Below, one piece after another: positions 26,607 to 35,849 of a stretch of 64,000 bases of DNA. The notes beneath the pieces are model-generated. The model was not told where the DNA came from. It saw only the letters and a list, made by a program, of their open reading frames with translations, and did no database searches. Positions within the stretch are counted from its first letter, which is position 1; every line of letters begins with the position of its first letter. Made by a program: the position numbers and the translations under genes. The stretch is from Chroococcidiopsis sp. TS-821 (GTDB taxonomy: Bacteria; Cyanobacteriota; Cyanobacteriia; Cyanobacteriales; Chroococcidiopsidaceae), in NCBI RefSeq assembly GCF_002939305.1, contig NZ_MVDI01000001.1, forward strand, positions 930,001 through 994,000, read 5' to 3'.

Positions 26607-28070
26607 TCACTCCTCACCCCTAGTTTGATTCAGTGCGGCAAGTTGTGCTTGCGCTTTATACAGCGATTCGTGCCATTCTTTTTCTGGGTTGCTATCAGCT
26701 ACGATCCCGGCGCCAACTTGACCCCAAACTTTTAGAGTGGCAGGTGTCGTTGTAGAAGACGTTGGAGCTAATAGAAGTGTGCGAATTAAGATATTCAAGT
26801 CTATGTTACCGCGCCAATCAAGATAACCACACGAACCATAAAATAAGTTGCGGCGGACAGGTTCAAGTTCTTCAATAATTTCCATACAGCGGACTTTTGG
26901 GCAACCGGTAATCGTTCCACCAGGAAACATTGCTTGAATTAAATCAATCGGGCTGTAGTCTGCTTTCAAAGTGCCTTTAATATTACTGACAAGATGCATC
27001 ACGTGGCTGTAGCGCTCGATCGCGAGTAATTCATCAACCACGACTGAACCCCAGGTACACACGCGCCCTAAATCATTGCGTTCGAGATCGACGAGCATGA
27101 TGTGTTCAGCGCGTTCTTTAGTGTTTGAACGTAACTCTTGGGCAAGCTGGCGATCGCTTTCAGGTGTCGTACCGCGCGGTCTCGTTCCAGCAATAGGTCG
27201 TGTTGTTGCTTGTTGTCCGACAAGCTGTACTAATCTTTCTGGAGAGCAACTCGCGATTTCTCCCCAAGGCGATCGCCAGTAACTCGCAAACGGTGACGGA
27301 TTGATTTTGTGTAATGTTTGATAAATTTCCCAGCCTGAGGCTATTGTTTCTGTTTCAAACCGCAGCGAAAGATTTGCCTGAAAAATATCTCCAGCTTGAA
27401 TATACTTTTTAGCACGCCAGACGATGTTTTCGTACTCGGTCTGAGAAGTCAGGAAGTGTGGTAAAGATGGGGGGTAGGGGGGCAAAGGAGCAGAGGAGCA
27501 AAGGAGCCTGCGCCGTGCGGGGGTTCCCCTCGTTGAGGTGACTGGCGCAAGCAAAGGGGTAGAGGGAGATTCTACTAGATGATGTTCTAACTGGTCTAAT
27601 TGTTGCGGATCGGAGGTTGCGAGATAAAGGATTTGCTGCCAATGGTCGAGGACTGCAAAGCATTCAGGTTCATACCAAAATGCTACCGGAAATGGTAAGG
27701 AATCTTGCTTGAGAGTCGGCAGTCTTTCAATTTCCCAGGCTAAGTCATAGCCTAACCACCCTAGCCAACCTCCCGTAAATGGCAGCGTCGAGTGAGGAGG
27801 TACCACAAGCTGATTTGCAGCACTCAGAAGCCGCTGACGAAGACAAGGTAGAACTTCGCCGACTGCTGGAATCCACATTTGGAGACAACCGTTAATTGTC
27901 CGAGGTTTACCTGCACAGAGCGAATAGCGAGCTTGGGGTAAGCGGTCTGGTGGCGACGGATAAGGACTTTCTAACAGCGCTGCAATTGTATCTTGTGCAA
28001 ACAAGGCAGCAAAAATCTGCGTACCAGTGCGATTTTTGAGAGGAAGCGATCGCCAATACCACGGTTGCAT
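26607..28070 (-). CDS. TrpE/PabB-family chorismate-binding enzyme with repeat-derived insert
   Basis: This 487-residue enzyme aminates chorismate with a glutaminase partner, giving anthranilate or aminodeoxychorismate. The N-terminal domain includes GWLGWLGYDLAWEIERL. The chorismate-binding domain starts near residue 210 (KYIQAGDIFQANLSLRFE) and contains PIAGTRPRGTTPESDRQ, HIMLVDLERNDLG, MFPGGTITGCPKVRCMEII and GQVGAGIVADSNPEKEW. The PIAGT motif has Ala where many PabB proteins have Lys, a TrpE-like sign, while overall it looks like the second, PabB-like copy of cyanobacteria, so I leave the name open. Residues ~173-203 are a Pro/Arg/Ser-rich insertion between the domains that coincides with a palindromic repeat. 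The ATG follows the ecfT stop without a gap. Confidence 0.85.
   Translation of the reverse strand: MQPWYWRSLPLKNRTGTQIFAALFAQDTIAALLESPYPSPPDRLPQARYSLCAGKPRTINGCLQMWIPAVGEVLPCLRQRLLSAANQLVVPPHSTLPFTGGWLGWLGYDLAWEIERLPTLKQDSLPFPVAFWYEPECFAVLDHWQQILYLATSDPQQLDQLEHHLVESPSTPLLAPVTSTRGTPARRRLLCSSAPLPPYPPSLPHFLTSQTEYENIVWRAKKYIQAGDIFQANLSLRFETETIASGWEIYQTLHKINPSPFASYWRSPWGEIASCSPERLVQLVGQQATTRPIAGTRPRGTTPESDRQLAQELRSNTKERAEHIMLVDLERNDLGRVCTWGSVVVDELLAIERYSHVMHLVSNIKGTLKADYSPIDLIQAMFPGGTITGCPKVRCMEIIEELEPVRRNLFYGSCGYLDWRGNIDLNILIRTLLLAPTSSTTTPATLKVWGQVGAGIVADSNPEKEWHESLYKAQAQLAALNQTRGEE
27460..27552. repeat. Palindromic repeat inserted in frame in the TrpE/PabB gene
   Basis: The segment contains an outer inverted repeat TGCGCC...GGCGCA (27509-27514 and 27544-27549) and an inner GGGG-TT-CCCC hairpin. 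Next to it is a purine-rich run of GCAAAGGAGCAGAGGAGC type. The same core is present at 9761-9812 between genes. Translated on the minus strand it gives low-complexity peptide (TSTRGTPARRRLL, PLPPYPPSLP) that is foreign to the enzyme family. Confidence 0.65.
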
Positions 28071-28952
28071 TTATGCTTCGTTACCCCAAACAAATCTTGC
28101 ACTCCAAAAAGCTATTAAACATATTATGGCAATCCAGTCACGGCTTCTTAAGTGTAGAGCGTGCCATTGTACGCGATGTTCGTTCGGACTTGTAAAACCG
28201 CGTACCATCATCGCATTAGCCATCTGTTCGGCTCGGAGTAAGAGATTCTCTAGCAATCGTTCTGCTACCATCATCCAGACTTTGACCGCACCTTTAAGCC
28301 CTAGTTTTTTCCAATTAATTGCCCGCGTCCGCACTGAACGTGCTAAATTCTGTACTTCTTCTAAAACTAAGGGAATAAACCGTAGTGCTAGCGTCAACGT
28401 TAAGGCAATTTCTGTTACAGGAAGTTTGAACCAGCGTAAAGGTCGCATCAAGCTTTCGATTCCAGCGGTAATTTCCTCAGGAGCAGTTGTCAATAAAAAT
28501 AAATTAGTACTGTAAATCAAAGTAAACAGAATCGTACTTAAGCGAATTGCTAAAACCAAAGAACGACGGGTGACAGTAATTGGTCCGCGCTGAAAGAGAA
28601 CGTACTGATAATCCGAAGGTTGTGGAATAAAACTTAACTCATCACTTGGGAGACGAGGTTGATAGTCAATACTGAGCGTATCTGGACTTGCAGCGCCGAG
28701 TAGTAAAACAAAAAATGCTACTGTTAATAGCCAGCCCATCTGCTGACGCCATACTCGTAAAGGAATTTTGGCCGCAAACGTAATCAGTACAAGTAATCCT
28801 ACCAGCATAATTCGCCAAGCAGAATTTGCCAGAATCGGCATGAGTAAAAAGCTCAATAACCAAGCTAACTTTACCCTAGGGTCGAGCCTATGCAACCAAG
28901 TCAGCGGTTGTTCAAGGTAAAGCCCCATTGGTAGCGATCGCAGTAGATCCAT
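28071..28952 (-). CDS. EcfT/CbiQ-family energy-coupling factor transmembrane protein
   Basis: This is the transmembrane coupling component of an ECF-type (vitamin/metal) ABC transporter. It is 293 residues with about five hydrophobic helices (within residues 28-95, 130-165 and 275-290). The family start is LHRLDPRVKLAWLLSFLL. The two cytoplasmic Ala-Arg-Gly coupling motifs appear as AINWKK-region and MANAMMVRGFTS. No EcfA ATPase or S-component lies nearby, so the substrate is not indicated. It is directly followed by the TrpE/PabB-type gene, and both should be on one transcript. The ATG is at 28952; spacer repeats lie upstream. Confidence 0.87.
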   Translation of the reverse strand: MDLLRSLPMGLYLEQPLTWLHRLDPRVKLAWLLSFLLMPILANSAWRIMLVGLLVLITFAAKIPLRVWRQQMGWLLTVAFFVLLLGAASPDTLSIDYQPRLPSDELSFIPQPSDYQYVLFQRGPITVTRRSLVLAIRLSTILFTLIYSTNLFLLTTAPEEITAGIESLMRPLRWFKLPVTEIALTLTLALRFIPLVLEEVQNLARSVRTRAINWKKLGLKGAVKVWMMVAERLLENLLLRAEQMANAMMVRGFTSPNEHRVQWHALHLRSRDWIAIICLIAFWSARFVWGNEA

Positions 28953-28960
28953 TTTTTGAA

Positions 28961-29068
28961 GAGGTCAGGGGTCGGGGGTCAGAGAGTTGAAGAAGCAGGG
29001 GAGAATAAATAACGACAACTTTTACGTCTTCAACTCAAAACTCGAAACTAGTCACTAGTCACTCACTC
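28961..29068. repeat. Spacer repeats between der and ecfT
   Basis: Positions 28961-28986 read as GAGGTCAGGGGTCGGGGGTC units. Positions 29040-29068 read as ACTAGTCACTAGTCACTCACTCC units. Both unit types recur in other spacers of this window (for example 26531-26553, 38611-38643, 30568-30595). Confidence 0.6.
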
Positions 29069-29072
29069 CTCT

Positions 29073-30431
29073 TTACACGCGAGTTGCACGATTAGCAGTG
29101 TTTTCTACGTCACGGGCTTTCTTGCTACGCCATAGTAGACGAATGGGAGTTCCATGAAAGCCTAGGTGCTGTCGAAATTGATGTTCGATGTAGCGTCGAT
29201 AGTTTGTGTTGAAACGCTCGGCTTCATTAACAAACAGAGCGATTGAGGGAGGTTGAGTGCTTACCTGTGTGCCATAGTAAATTTTACCTTGACGCCCTTG
29301 ACGCGTCGTGGGTGGCGAATGCCATCTTACAGCTTCTTCGAGGATTTCATTAATCACCGAGGTAGAAACTCGGCGTTTGTGCGCTTCAGCTGCTTGCGTC
29401 ACAAGCTCTAGAATCTTTTCGACACGCTGTCCTGTTTTTGCACTGACAAAGATCATTTCTGCCCAATCGACAAAATGCAGTCTTTCTTTCGCGTGCTTTT
29501 CGTAATCGTAGATTGTGTACGAATCTTTTTCTACAGCATCCCATTTATTGACGACGATGACACAAGCACGTCCTTCTTCTACGATTCGTCCTACAAGTTT
29601 TTGATCTTGTTCTGTCACGCCATCGAGCGCATCGATCACCAACAAAACGACATCAGCACGGCGGATTGCTTTAAATGCGCGATTGATCCCAAAAAATTCA
29701 GGACCGTACTCGACGTTTTTCTTTTTGCGAATACCGGCAGTATCGATTAAGCGGTAAACTTGTCCCTGGCGTTCAATCACGGTATCAATCGTGTCGCGGG
29801 TTGTACCAGAGATAGGACTAACGATCGCTCTTTGCGTCCCGACAAAGGCATTTAACAAACTTGACTTGCCTACATTCGGGCGTCCCACAATTGCCACTTT
29901 AATTTCATCAGTTTCAGGAAGTTCGCTTACGGGTGGAATGTAGGTAATTAACTGATCGAGTAATTCTCCTGTTCCGCTACCATGGATTCCGGAAATAGGA
30001 TACGGTTCGCCGAGTCCTAGTTCCCAAAATTGTGCAGCTTGGGCTAAACCTTGCTCGGGTGACTCGCATTTATTCACGGCTAAAAGTACAGGAACAGGTT
30101 GCTGTCGCAGCCATTCGGCGATCGCTTCATCAGCGGGAGTGGGTCCTGTCTGTCCATCTACCACAAAAATTGCAGCTACGGCTTCGGCTAATGCTAAGCT
30201 TGCCTGTTCTCGGATGAGGGGTAAAAACTCTGTATCATCATCAAAAACGAGTCCGCCCGTGTCAACGACAACGAATTCGCGATCGCGCCAGTATGCATTC
30301 GAGTAAGTGCGATCGCGCGTGACCCCAGGTTCATCGTAGACAATCGCATCCTGCGCGCCAGCTAAACGATTGACTAGCGTTGATTTACCCACATTTGGGC
30401 GTCCAATAATAGCAACAACAGGCAAAGACAT
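29073..30431 (-). CDS. der: Ribosome biogenesis GTPase Der (EngA)
   Basis: Der is a double GTPase needed for 50S subunit assembly. The 452-residue protein has two tandem G domains, each complete. The first has [17 protein letters not shown] and NKCE. The second has [13 protein letters not shown] near residue 183, then DTAGIRKK and [11 protein letters not shown]. The C-terminal KH-like domain ends the protein ([38 protein letters not shown]). The ATG is at 30431. It is upstream of ecfT on the same strand with 120 bases of repeats between. Confidence 0.97.
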   Translation of the reverse strand: MSLPVVAIIGRPNVGKSTLVNRLAGAQDAIVYDEPGVTRDRTYSNAYWRDREFVVVDTGGLVFDDDTEFLPLIREQASLALAEAVAAIFVVDGQTGPTPADEAIAEWLRQQPVPVLLAVNKCESPEQGLAQAAQFWELGLGEPYPISGIHGSGTGELLDQLITYIPPVSELPETDEIKVAIVGRPNVGKSSLLNAFVGTQRAIVSPISGTTRDTIDTVIERQGQVYRLIDTAGIRKKKNVEYGPEFFGINRAFKAIRRADVVLLVIDALDGVTEQDQKLVGRIVEEGRACVIVVNKWDAVEKDSYTIYDYEKHAKERLHFVDWAEMIFVSAKTGQRVEKILELVTQAAEAHKRRVSTSVINEILEEAVRWHSPPTTRQGRQGKIYYGTQVSTQPPSIALFVNEAERFNTNYRRYIEHQFRQHLGFHGTPIRLLWRSKKARDVENTANRATRV

Positions 30432-30567
30432 AATTGTGGCTGCAAGAAGCTTCAGTCTTCTATTCTAGCTGCTTTCTTAAAGAGGCAGGAAACTAAAGGC
30501 AGTTTTGAATTTGTATCAATAAATTTTGGAAATGGCAACTGGTTAGTAAAAGTGAAGGATGGTTAGT

Positions 30568-30595
30568 AACTAGTCACTAGCCACTAACACCTGAT
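30568..30595. repeat. Spacer repeat between plsY and der
   Basis: TAGTAACTAGTCACTAGCCACTAAC-type units of the same family as at 26587-26612, 29040-29068 and 35555-35580. Confidence 0.5.
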
Positions 30596-30625
30596 ATTCT
30601 TCTGGTTATTTGACCGGCGATGATT

Positions 30626-31309
30626 TTAAGGCTCAACACTTTCTTCTGTTGTGGAAATTTTTTGCCCTATTTTCGGTTCTGTACCGGCAAGTAAGCGCTG
30701 TATATTGCTACGATGGCGCATAATGACATAGACACCAGCAGCGATCGCAAAGAGCACATAAGGTAGAGGTTGACCGAAGACAAGCATCAAGAGCGAAACT
30801 GCGATCGCGCCTGCAATCGAACTGAGTGAAACAATTCGCGATATTGCTAAAACTACACCAAATACCGCAGCAGTAGACAATGCAACTTGCCACGACATTG
30901 CGAGTAAGACGCCTAAACTCGTTGCTACTGATTTACCACCCGTGAACCCTAACCAAATCGATTTACTATGTCCCAGAATGGCAAAAATTCCCGCAAATGC
31001 TACCATCCATGATAGCCAGGTTGCCAAACTGATATTGGCAGGAATCAGATTTTGACTTGCGGCAAAATTGAAACTCCAGCGAACAAGGGCGATCGCTAAG
31101 ATACCTTTTAACGTATCAATCACTAACACAAACAAGCCAGGACCTTTGCCTAGTGTCCGCAGTACATTTGTCGCACCAGTAGAACCTGAACCATATTCGC
31201 GAATATCAATACCTTTTAGCAGTCTTGCTGCGGTGTAACCTGTAGGAATTGAGCCCAACAGGTAAGCCACTAGCAAAATTGCTGCACACAAAATTAACCA
31301 AACTGCCAT
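30626..31309 (-). CDS. plsY: Glycerol-3-phosphate acyltransferase PlsY
   Basis: PlsY acylates glycerol-3-phosphate with acyl-phosphate, the first step of membrane lipid synthesis. It is a 227-residue inner-membrane protein with five or more helices. The three family motifs are visible: GSIPTGYTAARLLKGIDIREYGSGSTGATNVLR spread over residues 20-52, GHSKSIWLGFTGGKSVATSLG near residue 118, and IMRHRSNIQRLLAGTEPKIG at the C-terminus. The ATG is at 31309. In many cyanobacteria it follows the DUF3119 and DUF3086 genes; here a decayed methyltransferase separates them. Confidence 0.95.
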   Translation of the reverse strand: MAVWLILCAAILLVAYLLGSIPTGYTAARLLKGIDIREYGSGSTGATNVLRTLGKGPGLFVLVIDTLKGILAIALVRWSFNFAASQNLIPANISLATWLSWMVAFAGIFAILGHSKSIWLGFTGGKSVATSLGVLLAMSWQVALSTAAVFGVVLAISRIVSLSSIAGAIAVSLLMLVFGQPLPYVLFAIAAGVYVIMRHRSNIQRLLAGTEPKIGQKISTTEESVEP

Positions 31310-31404
31310 ATAAGTTATAGTAAGTAAAAATTAGCACTACTTGAATATTGGTACTTGATCGCTGGTAACTGCTAAGCGCCAAAAAAATGTTTAGCAATCA
31401 ACAA

Positions 31405-32123
31405 CTACCCATGACCTATTACCTTGCTATTAGCCTGCTTTGCTGAAACCCCTACAGTTGAATAGTATATTGCCCATGCGTGCGGATCTTCTGCAAATTC
31501 GTAACATCGTTCAATATCCTGCTGCGTTGCTTCACCTGTTGCGATGTATTTTTCTGCAAGTTGCGCAGTAGACATTTGTTATGACTATTGCAGACTCCTA
31601 AGCCTCCTTGAGAAAAGGTAGCATCGTTTTCGCCAGATAGTTGCTGCAAGACAAACTGTTGACATATTGCAGGGAGTTTCACATCCAGAGGCTAATTCAT
31701 ACCTCGACTTGCAAACATTCGCGAAATAGCACAATTGACGCGGTTAACTGAGTAACAAGCTGTATCTTTACCTGCGATCGCTCTTGCAGCAGAAAAATTC
31801 AAGTTCTTCTTCGGTGACAAGCCACCCGCCAAGCTTGAGTAAATCGATCTTTCTTGACAATGCAACTTGGAAGTTAGGAAGATGGATGAGAACGTAACGC
31901 GCATGAACAAGGTCAAAGATACCATTTTTTAGCGAACAATTCCGGATATCTGTTTCTTGATAGTTTGGTATTTGCGATACCGCATATTGACATCAACAGC
32001 CGTCACTTTGCCGTCGCTTCCGATAATCGCCGCTAGCCAATGCTCGATCGAGCCTGCGCGCCGAAGTTGTTCAAGCTCTGGAGAATGCTGAGGATCAGTA
32101 AACACATTTACTGATTCTGACAT
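31405..32123 (-). pseudogene. Decayed class I SAM-dependent methyltransferase
   Basis: On the minus strand three out-of-phase frames rebuild one protein. From ATG 32123: MSESVNVFTDPQHSPELEQL, then directly SIEHWLAAIIGSDGKVTAVDVN, which is the SAM-binding strand region. About 35 expected residues between them, including motif I, seem deleted. After a shift near 31940 comes GIFDLVHARYVLIHLPNFQV and LLKLGGWLVTEEE. Another shift gives FSAARAIAGKDTACYSVNRV and ISRMFASRGMN. After further shifts the end reads LAEKYIATGEATQQDIERC, FAEDPHAWAIYYSTVGVSAK and the stop at 31405-31407. These pieces, in this order, match a common cyanobacterial methyltransferase family. Several frameshifts and the deletion make it nonfunctional. 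Confidence 0.85.
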
Positions 32124-32185
32124 TCATCTCTATTTACAACGCAGTTTCAGCCATTATACAAGCAGACTAGGTCTTATAGCTGCGT

Positions 32186-33361
32186 TCAAAAATCGTATTC
32201 TCTTTCTCTTACCATTTTTTGAGGATCGGGAGCGAAGGCTAACCATAAAGGAAATTGCAGAAGACCCAAGCTGATTTTATCTTCGGAATCATCAATGATA
32301 ATCAGCGGCATAAAGTTGCCTTTCACAAGGCGTTCAGCTTTTAAGGCTACCGCTTCAGGAGTTTCAAACAAACCAACACCGCGATCGGGACCAAAATCAG
32401 GGCGCGAAATTCCTAAGCAATCTTGTAAACCGCGTCGCCAGTCGCCGAGGCGTTCCGGAGTATTGGCTAGAATGAGCGTGCGGAGGCGATCGCCGTATAA
32501 TTCATGTAAAACAGAAATTACCGCTGAAGCAATCAGGATATTCTGTAAGCGGCTACCCATTGTGCGTAATGCACCGCGCCCTCCTTGCGTAAAAAACCAA
32601 TTCGCGGCACGTTCAGCATGAATGGGTTCAAACGTACGACGCAGTTTCCACGGTGGACCATAGTAATCTGGTTCAGCACGGTATTCATCAAGCAAGCGAC
32701 GAATTTGCTTTGCCGTCGATTGAAAACGCGGTTCGGCGAATTGTGGTGTGGATTGTGGTTCTTCAACTGGTTTGGATTGGGGAATCTCTTCAGGTTCTTC
32801 CTTGACTTTTGAGATTTTTGGTGCTATCTGCAATTGTTCAGCAGCTGCGGCTAAATCTTGCAAGCTACCGGTAAGATAGTCTTTAAAGCCTTGAACGCGA
32901 ATTGCCAAGTCTTGCGAGACTCCTGCAAATGTGGTACGCATCTCTGCGCGAATTCGTTCTTGACGACGTTCGAGTTGTTCTACGGCGATTTGTAACGACT
33001 GTTTGCGTTGTTCGAGTTGTGCTAAAGATTCTTGTATGACTTGTTCAAGTGCAGTTTGAGCGTGATTGACTTGCTCGGATAGTTTTTTACGCTGCGATTG
33101 CAGTGCGGCGATTTCTTTTTTAAGTTCTGCAGCTTGACTTTCTAACTCGCTTAATTGTTGTTGGGCTTTGATGGCGCGATCGCGTTCCAAATCAGTTTCG
33201 ACTTGTGAAAGTTGTTCTAACTCGACTAAAAAATCAACTTCAGATTCTGATTCGCTACTTGCATCTCCTTCGGGTAGAAATTCTTGTGGAGAAGCTTGCG
33301 CTTGTGCTTCGTCAGAGGTTTCATTCGTTATTTCTGGAGTTTGTGGTTCGTCTTGATTCAT
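32186..33361 (-). CDS. DUF3086 domain protein
   Basis: This is about 391 residues. An acidic N-terminus leads into a long coiled coil of Glu/Gln/Lys-rich heptads (about residues 40-165: LSELESQAAELKKEIAALQS and on). A Pro/Glu-rich hinge follows, then the DUF3086 domain proper from about residue 220 (FQSTAKQIRRLLDEYR, YYGPPWKLRRTFEPIHAERA, NWFFTQGGRGALRTMGSR, LLQFPLWLAFAPDP). I choose ATG 33359-33361 (MNQDEPQ); the longer frame uses a TTG nine codons earlier. The function is unknown. The gene belongs to the cyanobacterial group with DUF3119, mlaE and plsY, which suggests a link to envelope or thylakoid lipids. Confidence 0.88.
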   Translation of the reverse strand: MNQDEPQTPEITNETSDEAQAQASPQEFLPEGDASSESESEVDFLVELEQLSQVETDLERDRAIKAQQQLSELESQAAELKKEIAALQSQRKKLSEQVNHAQTALEQVIQESLAQLEQRKQSLQIAVEQLERRQERIRAEMRTTFAGVSQDLAIRVQGFKDYLTGSLQDLAAAAEQLQIAPKISKVKEEPEEIPQSKPVEEPQSTPQFAEPRFQSTAKQIRRLLDEYRAEPDYYGPPWKLRRTFEPIHAERAANWFFTQGGRGALRTMGSRLQNILIASAVISVLHELYGDRLRTLILANTPERLGDWRRGLQDCLGISRPDFGPDRGVGLFETPEAVALKAERLVKGNFMPLIIIDDSEDKISLGLLQFPLWLAFAPDPQKMVREREYDF

Positions 33362-33443
33362 AAAAATGAATTGAAATTCAGCAAGCAATTAATGAAGAAA
33401 TATCATCTTACTATTTGCGAGTTCCTAAAAACTATTTTCTTTT

Positions 33444-33839
33444 CTAGCTGCTAGCTGTTCTTTTAGGAAAGCGCTGTTCTAAACAGCTTTTCAGTAGTTT
33501 GGGATCGAAAATAATAGGGAGAAAATGAATACTTTTAACTTCTTTGAAGTAAAACAGGATAGGAACATTGAACCAGAAAATCTCCCAATTTTCCCAATCT
33601 TGATAGGGGAAGTGACGAATTAAGTTTTCACCTCGATATATATCAAGTGCTGTGTCTGTAAATTGTAGGCGTAAAGTTCCTGCTTGAAACATGAGAAATA
33701 GACCAAACAAAGCGATCGCACCGCCAAGCCATGGTGAAACGAGTAACAGCAAAATTGCCAGTATCGCAATCGCGATAGGTAACTTATAGCTCGGCGCAAG
33801 TTCAATCGTTGTTGATGAAAGTGGAGAGGAAGGAGTCAT
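33444..33839 (-). CDS. DUF3119 family membrane protein
   Basis: This is about 131 residues. Two close hydrophobic segments near the N-terminus (LPIAIAILAILLLLVSPWLG, then AIALFGLFLMF) are followed by a PH-like cytoplasmic part (LRLQFTDTALDIYRGENLIR, FPYQDWENWEIFWFNVPILF, IHFLPIIFDPKLLKSCLEQR). This fits DUF3119. I place the start at ATG 33837-33839; the 29 codons upstream in the open frame are Cys-rich and look noncoding. It lies between mlaE and the DUF3086 gene, all in one direction, probably as one operon with DUF3086. Confidence 0.87.
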   Translation of the reverse strand: MTPSSPLSSTTIELAPSYKLPIAIAILAILLLLVSPWLGGAIALFGLFLMFQAGTLRLQFTDTALDIYRGENLIRHFPYQDWENWEIFWFNVPILFYFKEVKSIHFLPIIFDPKLLKSCLEQRFPKRTASS

Positions 33840-33942
33840 TTTGCATCCTGTTCTACAAGTACACTTCACTTTATAGCAATTGAAGAGATGCTTAGGACAT
33901 GGCAGGAAGCTCAGAGCTTTAACCATAGCTTGCTTTTAATAA

Positions 33943-33980
33943 CCCTGACCTCTGACCTTCGATCTCTGACCCCTGCTATA
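33943..33980. repeat. Spacer repeat (TGACCTCTGACC type) between mlaE and DUF3119
   Basis: Units CCTGACCTCTGACC, then TCTCTGACCCCTGCTATA. The same end, GACCCCTGCTATAAC, is present at 44694-44714 and 52608-52640. Confidence 0.6.
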
Positions 33981-34005
33981 CTTCCTATCTTAAAACCTTT
34001 AGTTA

Positions 34006-34803
34006 TCAGATTCCGCGTAGCACTGCGCTGCCTGTTCCTTGAAACATTAAAGCAGTCAATAGAAAATTACTAATAAAAATAGCAAGCAATGCTGTCACAA
34101 CGGCGGCTGTTGTGGATTGTCCGACACCTTTAGCGCCTCCAGTTGTTGTTAAACCCCAACTACAACCAATAATCGCAATGAGTACGCCAAAACAAGCTGC
34201 TTTAATCGTAGCGCTGCAAACATCCCATACATCGAGAAAGTTCCGCGCTGAATCGAGAAATGTAGTTTGAGAAAGATTATACACGTTGGTAACAATCAGC
34301 AATCCCCCGATCATGCCTGTTACTAACGATAAGAGTGTCAAAGCTGGTAGCATGACACAGCACGCAATCACGCGTGGAATCACGAGGTAATCAATCGGAT
34401 CAGTTCTCAGCATATACAGCGCATCGATTTGTTCAGTTACTCGCATGGTGCCAATTTCTGCGGCAAACGCCGAACCAACGCGCCCTGCTAAAACAACTGC
34501 TGTAAGCACGGGGGCGAGTTCGCGAGTTAAGGCAAGCGCCAGCACGCCTCCCACTGCATTTCCCGCACCAAATTGGATAAATTCTCGCGCGACTTGGATA
34601 GTAAAAACAGCCCCGACAAAGGCTGCTGTAATCAAGGCAATTAAAAGCGATTCGGGTCCTACAGCTGCCATCTGATCGAGTGTATTCCGGCGATGAATTT
34701 TGCCTTGCAGCAAGTGAACGATGACTTGTCCGCAAAGTAAAATTGCCGCCAGCAGCCGCTGACTCCATATTCCTAAATTTGAACTACTGCGCGTGTCACT
34801 CAA
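34006..34803 (-). CDS. MlaE-family lipid ABC transporter permease
   Basis: This is the permease subunit of an Mla/TGD-type lipid transport system, related to plastid TGD1. It is 265 residues with about five or six helices. Family signatures include GPESLLIALITAAFVGAVFT, VGGVLALALTRELAPVLTAV, GRVGSAFAAEIGTMRVTEQI, DPIDYLVIPRVIACCVMLPA and GCSWGLTTTGGAKGVGQSTT. The start is TTG 34801-34803, with no better ATG near. The MlaD-like and MlaF-like partners are not in the window. Its association with DUF3119, DUF3086 and plsY is the usual cyanobacterial cluster and points to lipid supply of membranes. Confidence 0.92.
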   Translation of the reverse strand: MSDTRSSSNLGIWSQRLLAAILLCGQVIVHLLQGKIHRRNTLDQMAAVGPESLLIALITAAFVGAVFTIQVAREFIQFGAGNAVGGVLALALTRELAPVLTAVVLAGRVGSAFAAEIGTMRVTEQIDALYMLRTDPIDYLVIPRVIACCVMLPALTLLSLVTGMIGGLLIVTNVYNLSQTTFLDSARNFLDVWDVCSATIKAACFGVLIAIIGCSWGLTTTGGAKGVGQSTTAAVVTALLAIFISNFLLTALMFQGTGSAVLRGI

Positions 34804-35238
34804 GGTGTTGATGTTAATCTAAACATGTGGGTACACACAAACATAACTTAAAGGCTGGTTATTAGTAACTGGTAATTGGGAATTGGTCGTTACCAAAAAC
34901 GCTGCTCAGTTAGAATTAATAGCCGCTGTCTAACTCTAGTTGCAAACGCAACCAGCTTGTCGAGCTTAATTTACTGTAAAAATCTTTTCAGAATTCTCAA
35001 AATTGTGGTGAGTTCCTCAAATATTGACGCAATGCCTGATAACCAAGTGCTACTCAGGCTTTGATCGGCTGTTATGAAAACGCAAAAATAGCTGAGTGAC
35101 TTTACAACACTTAGAACAAGTAGATAAATCTTTTAATAAAAACTTAAGATTGTTGAAATTTACACGCGTTGAGCGCGATCGCTCGTATTGTAGAAGGTAA
35201 CAAATGTCCTTTGGCTATCAACAACGGAAATTGCCTGC
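34804..35238. other. Intergenic region with spacer repeat at 34866-34888
   Basis: This 435-base region separates the divergent mlaE and small membrane protein genes. It has a TAACTGGTAATTGGGAATTGG repeat of the type at 11853-11884. A 62-codon plus frame (34876-35064) covers the repeat and is not credible. Both promoters must lie here. Confidence 0.4.
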
Positions 35239-35538
35239 ATGAGCATGAGCATTTTGTCCAACTTCCTCCGTTCGCTGCTACTCTCAATCTTTCTGAGTTT
35301 TGTCGTACCAATTTTGATTGTTGGTGCGTTGTTAGTCAGTACTTCGATTGTCGGTTACATTCCTGGGTTGCACGGAATTTCTCAGGCGATCGCCAATCAA
35401 GTTTTGCAGTTTTTAGCGACTTTTGGCAGTGGTAATCCTGTTGATGGATTGCTTGTCATCTCACTGACTTGCAGCCTTGTTGGAGGCTTGTTTGATACCT
35501 ACGCTTTTTATCGTTATCAGAATTTACGGGGCGAGTGA
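35239..35538 (+). CDS. Small two-helix membrane protein, function unknown
   Basis: This is 99 residues. Two hydrophobic helices, residues ~8-40 (RSLLLSIFLSFVVPILIVGA) and ~65-88 (GLLVISLTCSLVGGLFDTYA), flank a polar loop with IPGLHGISQAIANQVLQFLA. Two in-frame ATGs, at 35239 and 35245, are possible starts. The composition and helix pattern look genuine, and similar short proteins occur in cyanobacteria as far as I recall, but I know no function. Confidence 0.65.
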   Translation: MSMSILSNFLRSLLLSIFLSFVVPILIVGALLVSTSIVGYIPGLHGISQAIANQVLQFLATFGSGNPVDGLLVISLTCSLVGGLFDTYAFYRYQNLRGE

Positions 35539-35849
35539 AGAGTAATACGTAACAAGTAGCTAGTTGCTAGTGACGAGTAAAAGAGAATAGAGTATCTCCC
35601 AGTTCGCGCCCGTTGTTTTCACGCGCAGAAGGAAGCTTTGCACTGCAAACGAGGACGGAAAAATGAACTTTTGCTGTGCGAACAACCGAACTCACCAGCT
35701 TTCTTGTATTTGATACCTTGTTATCAGGTTGAGCTAAGTGCCTCAACTGGCTGAGAAATCAGCGACTGGAGTTTCGTTAAAAGTTAAGTACTCACGTCAA
35801 ATCAGGATCTTTAGCTATTAATAGAAAGCCAGATTCGGAGGTTAAAAAC
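35539..35849. other. Upstream region of hspA
   Basis: This is 311 bases with a spacer repeat (TAGCTAGTTGCTAGTGACGAG, near 35555-35576) after the previous gene. It then holds what should be the heat-shock promoter region. I looked for a CIRCE element (TTAGCACTC-N9-GAGTGCTAA) and did not find one. CGGAGG at 35836-35841 is the ribosome-binding site of hspA. Confidence 0.45.

Noticed and set aside
31452..32123. Three small minus-strand frames as separate genes
   Set aside because: Together they are pieces of one methyltransferase; treated as a pseudogene.
35539..35849. CIRCE operator upstream of hspA
   Set aside because: No TTAGCACTC-N9-GAGTGCTAA-like inverted repeat is present.
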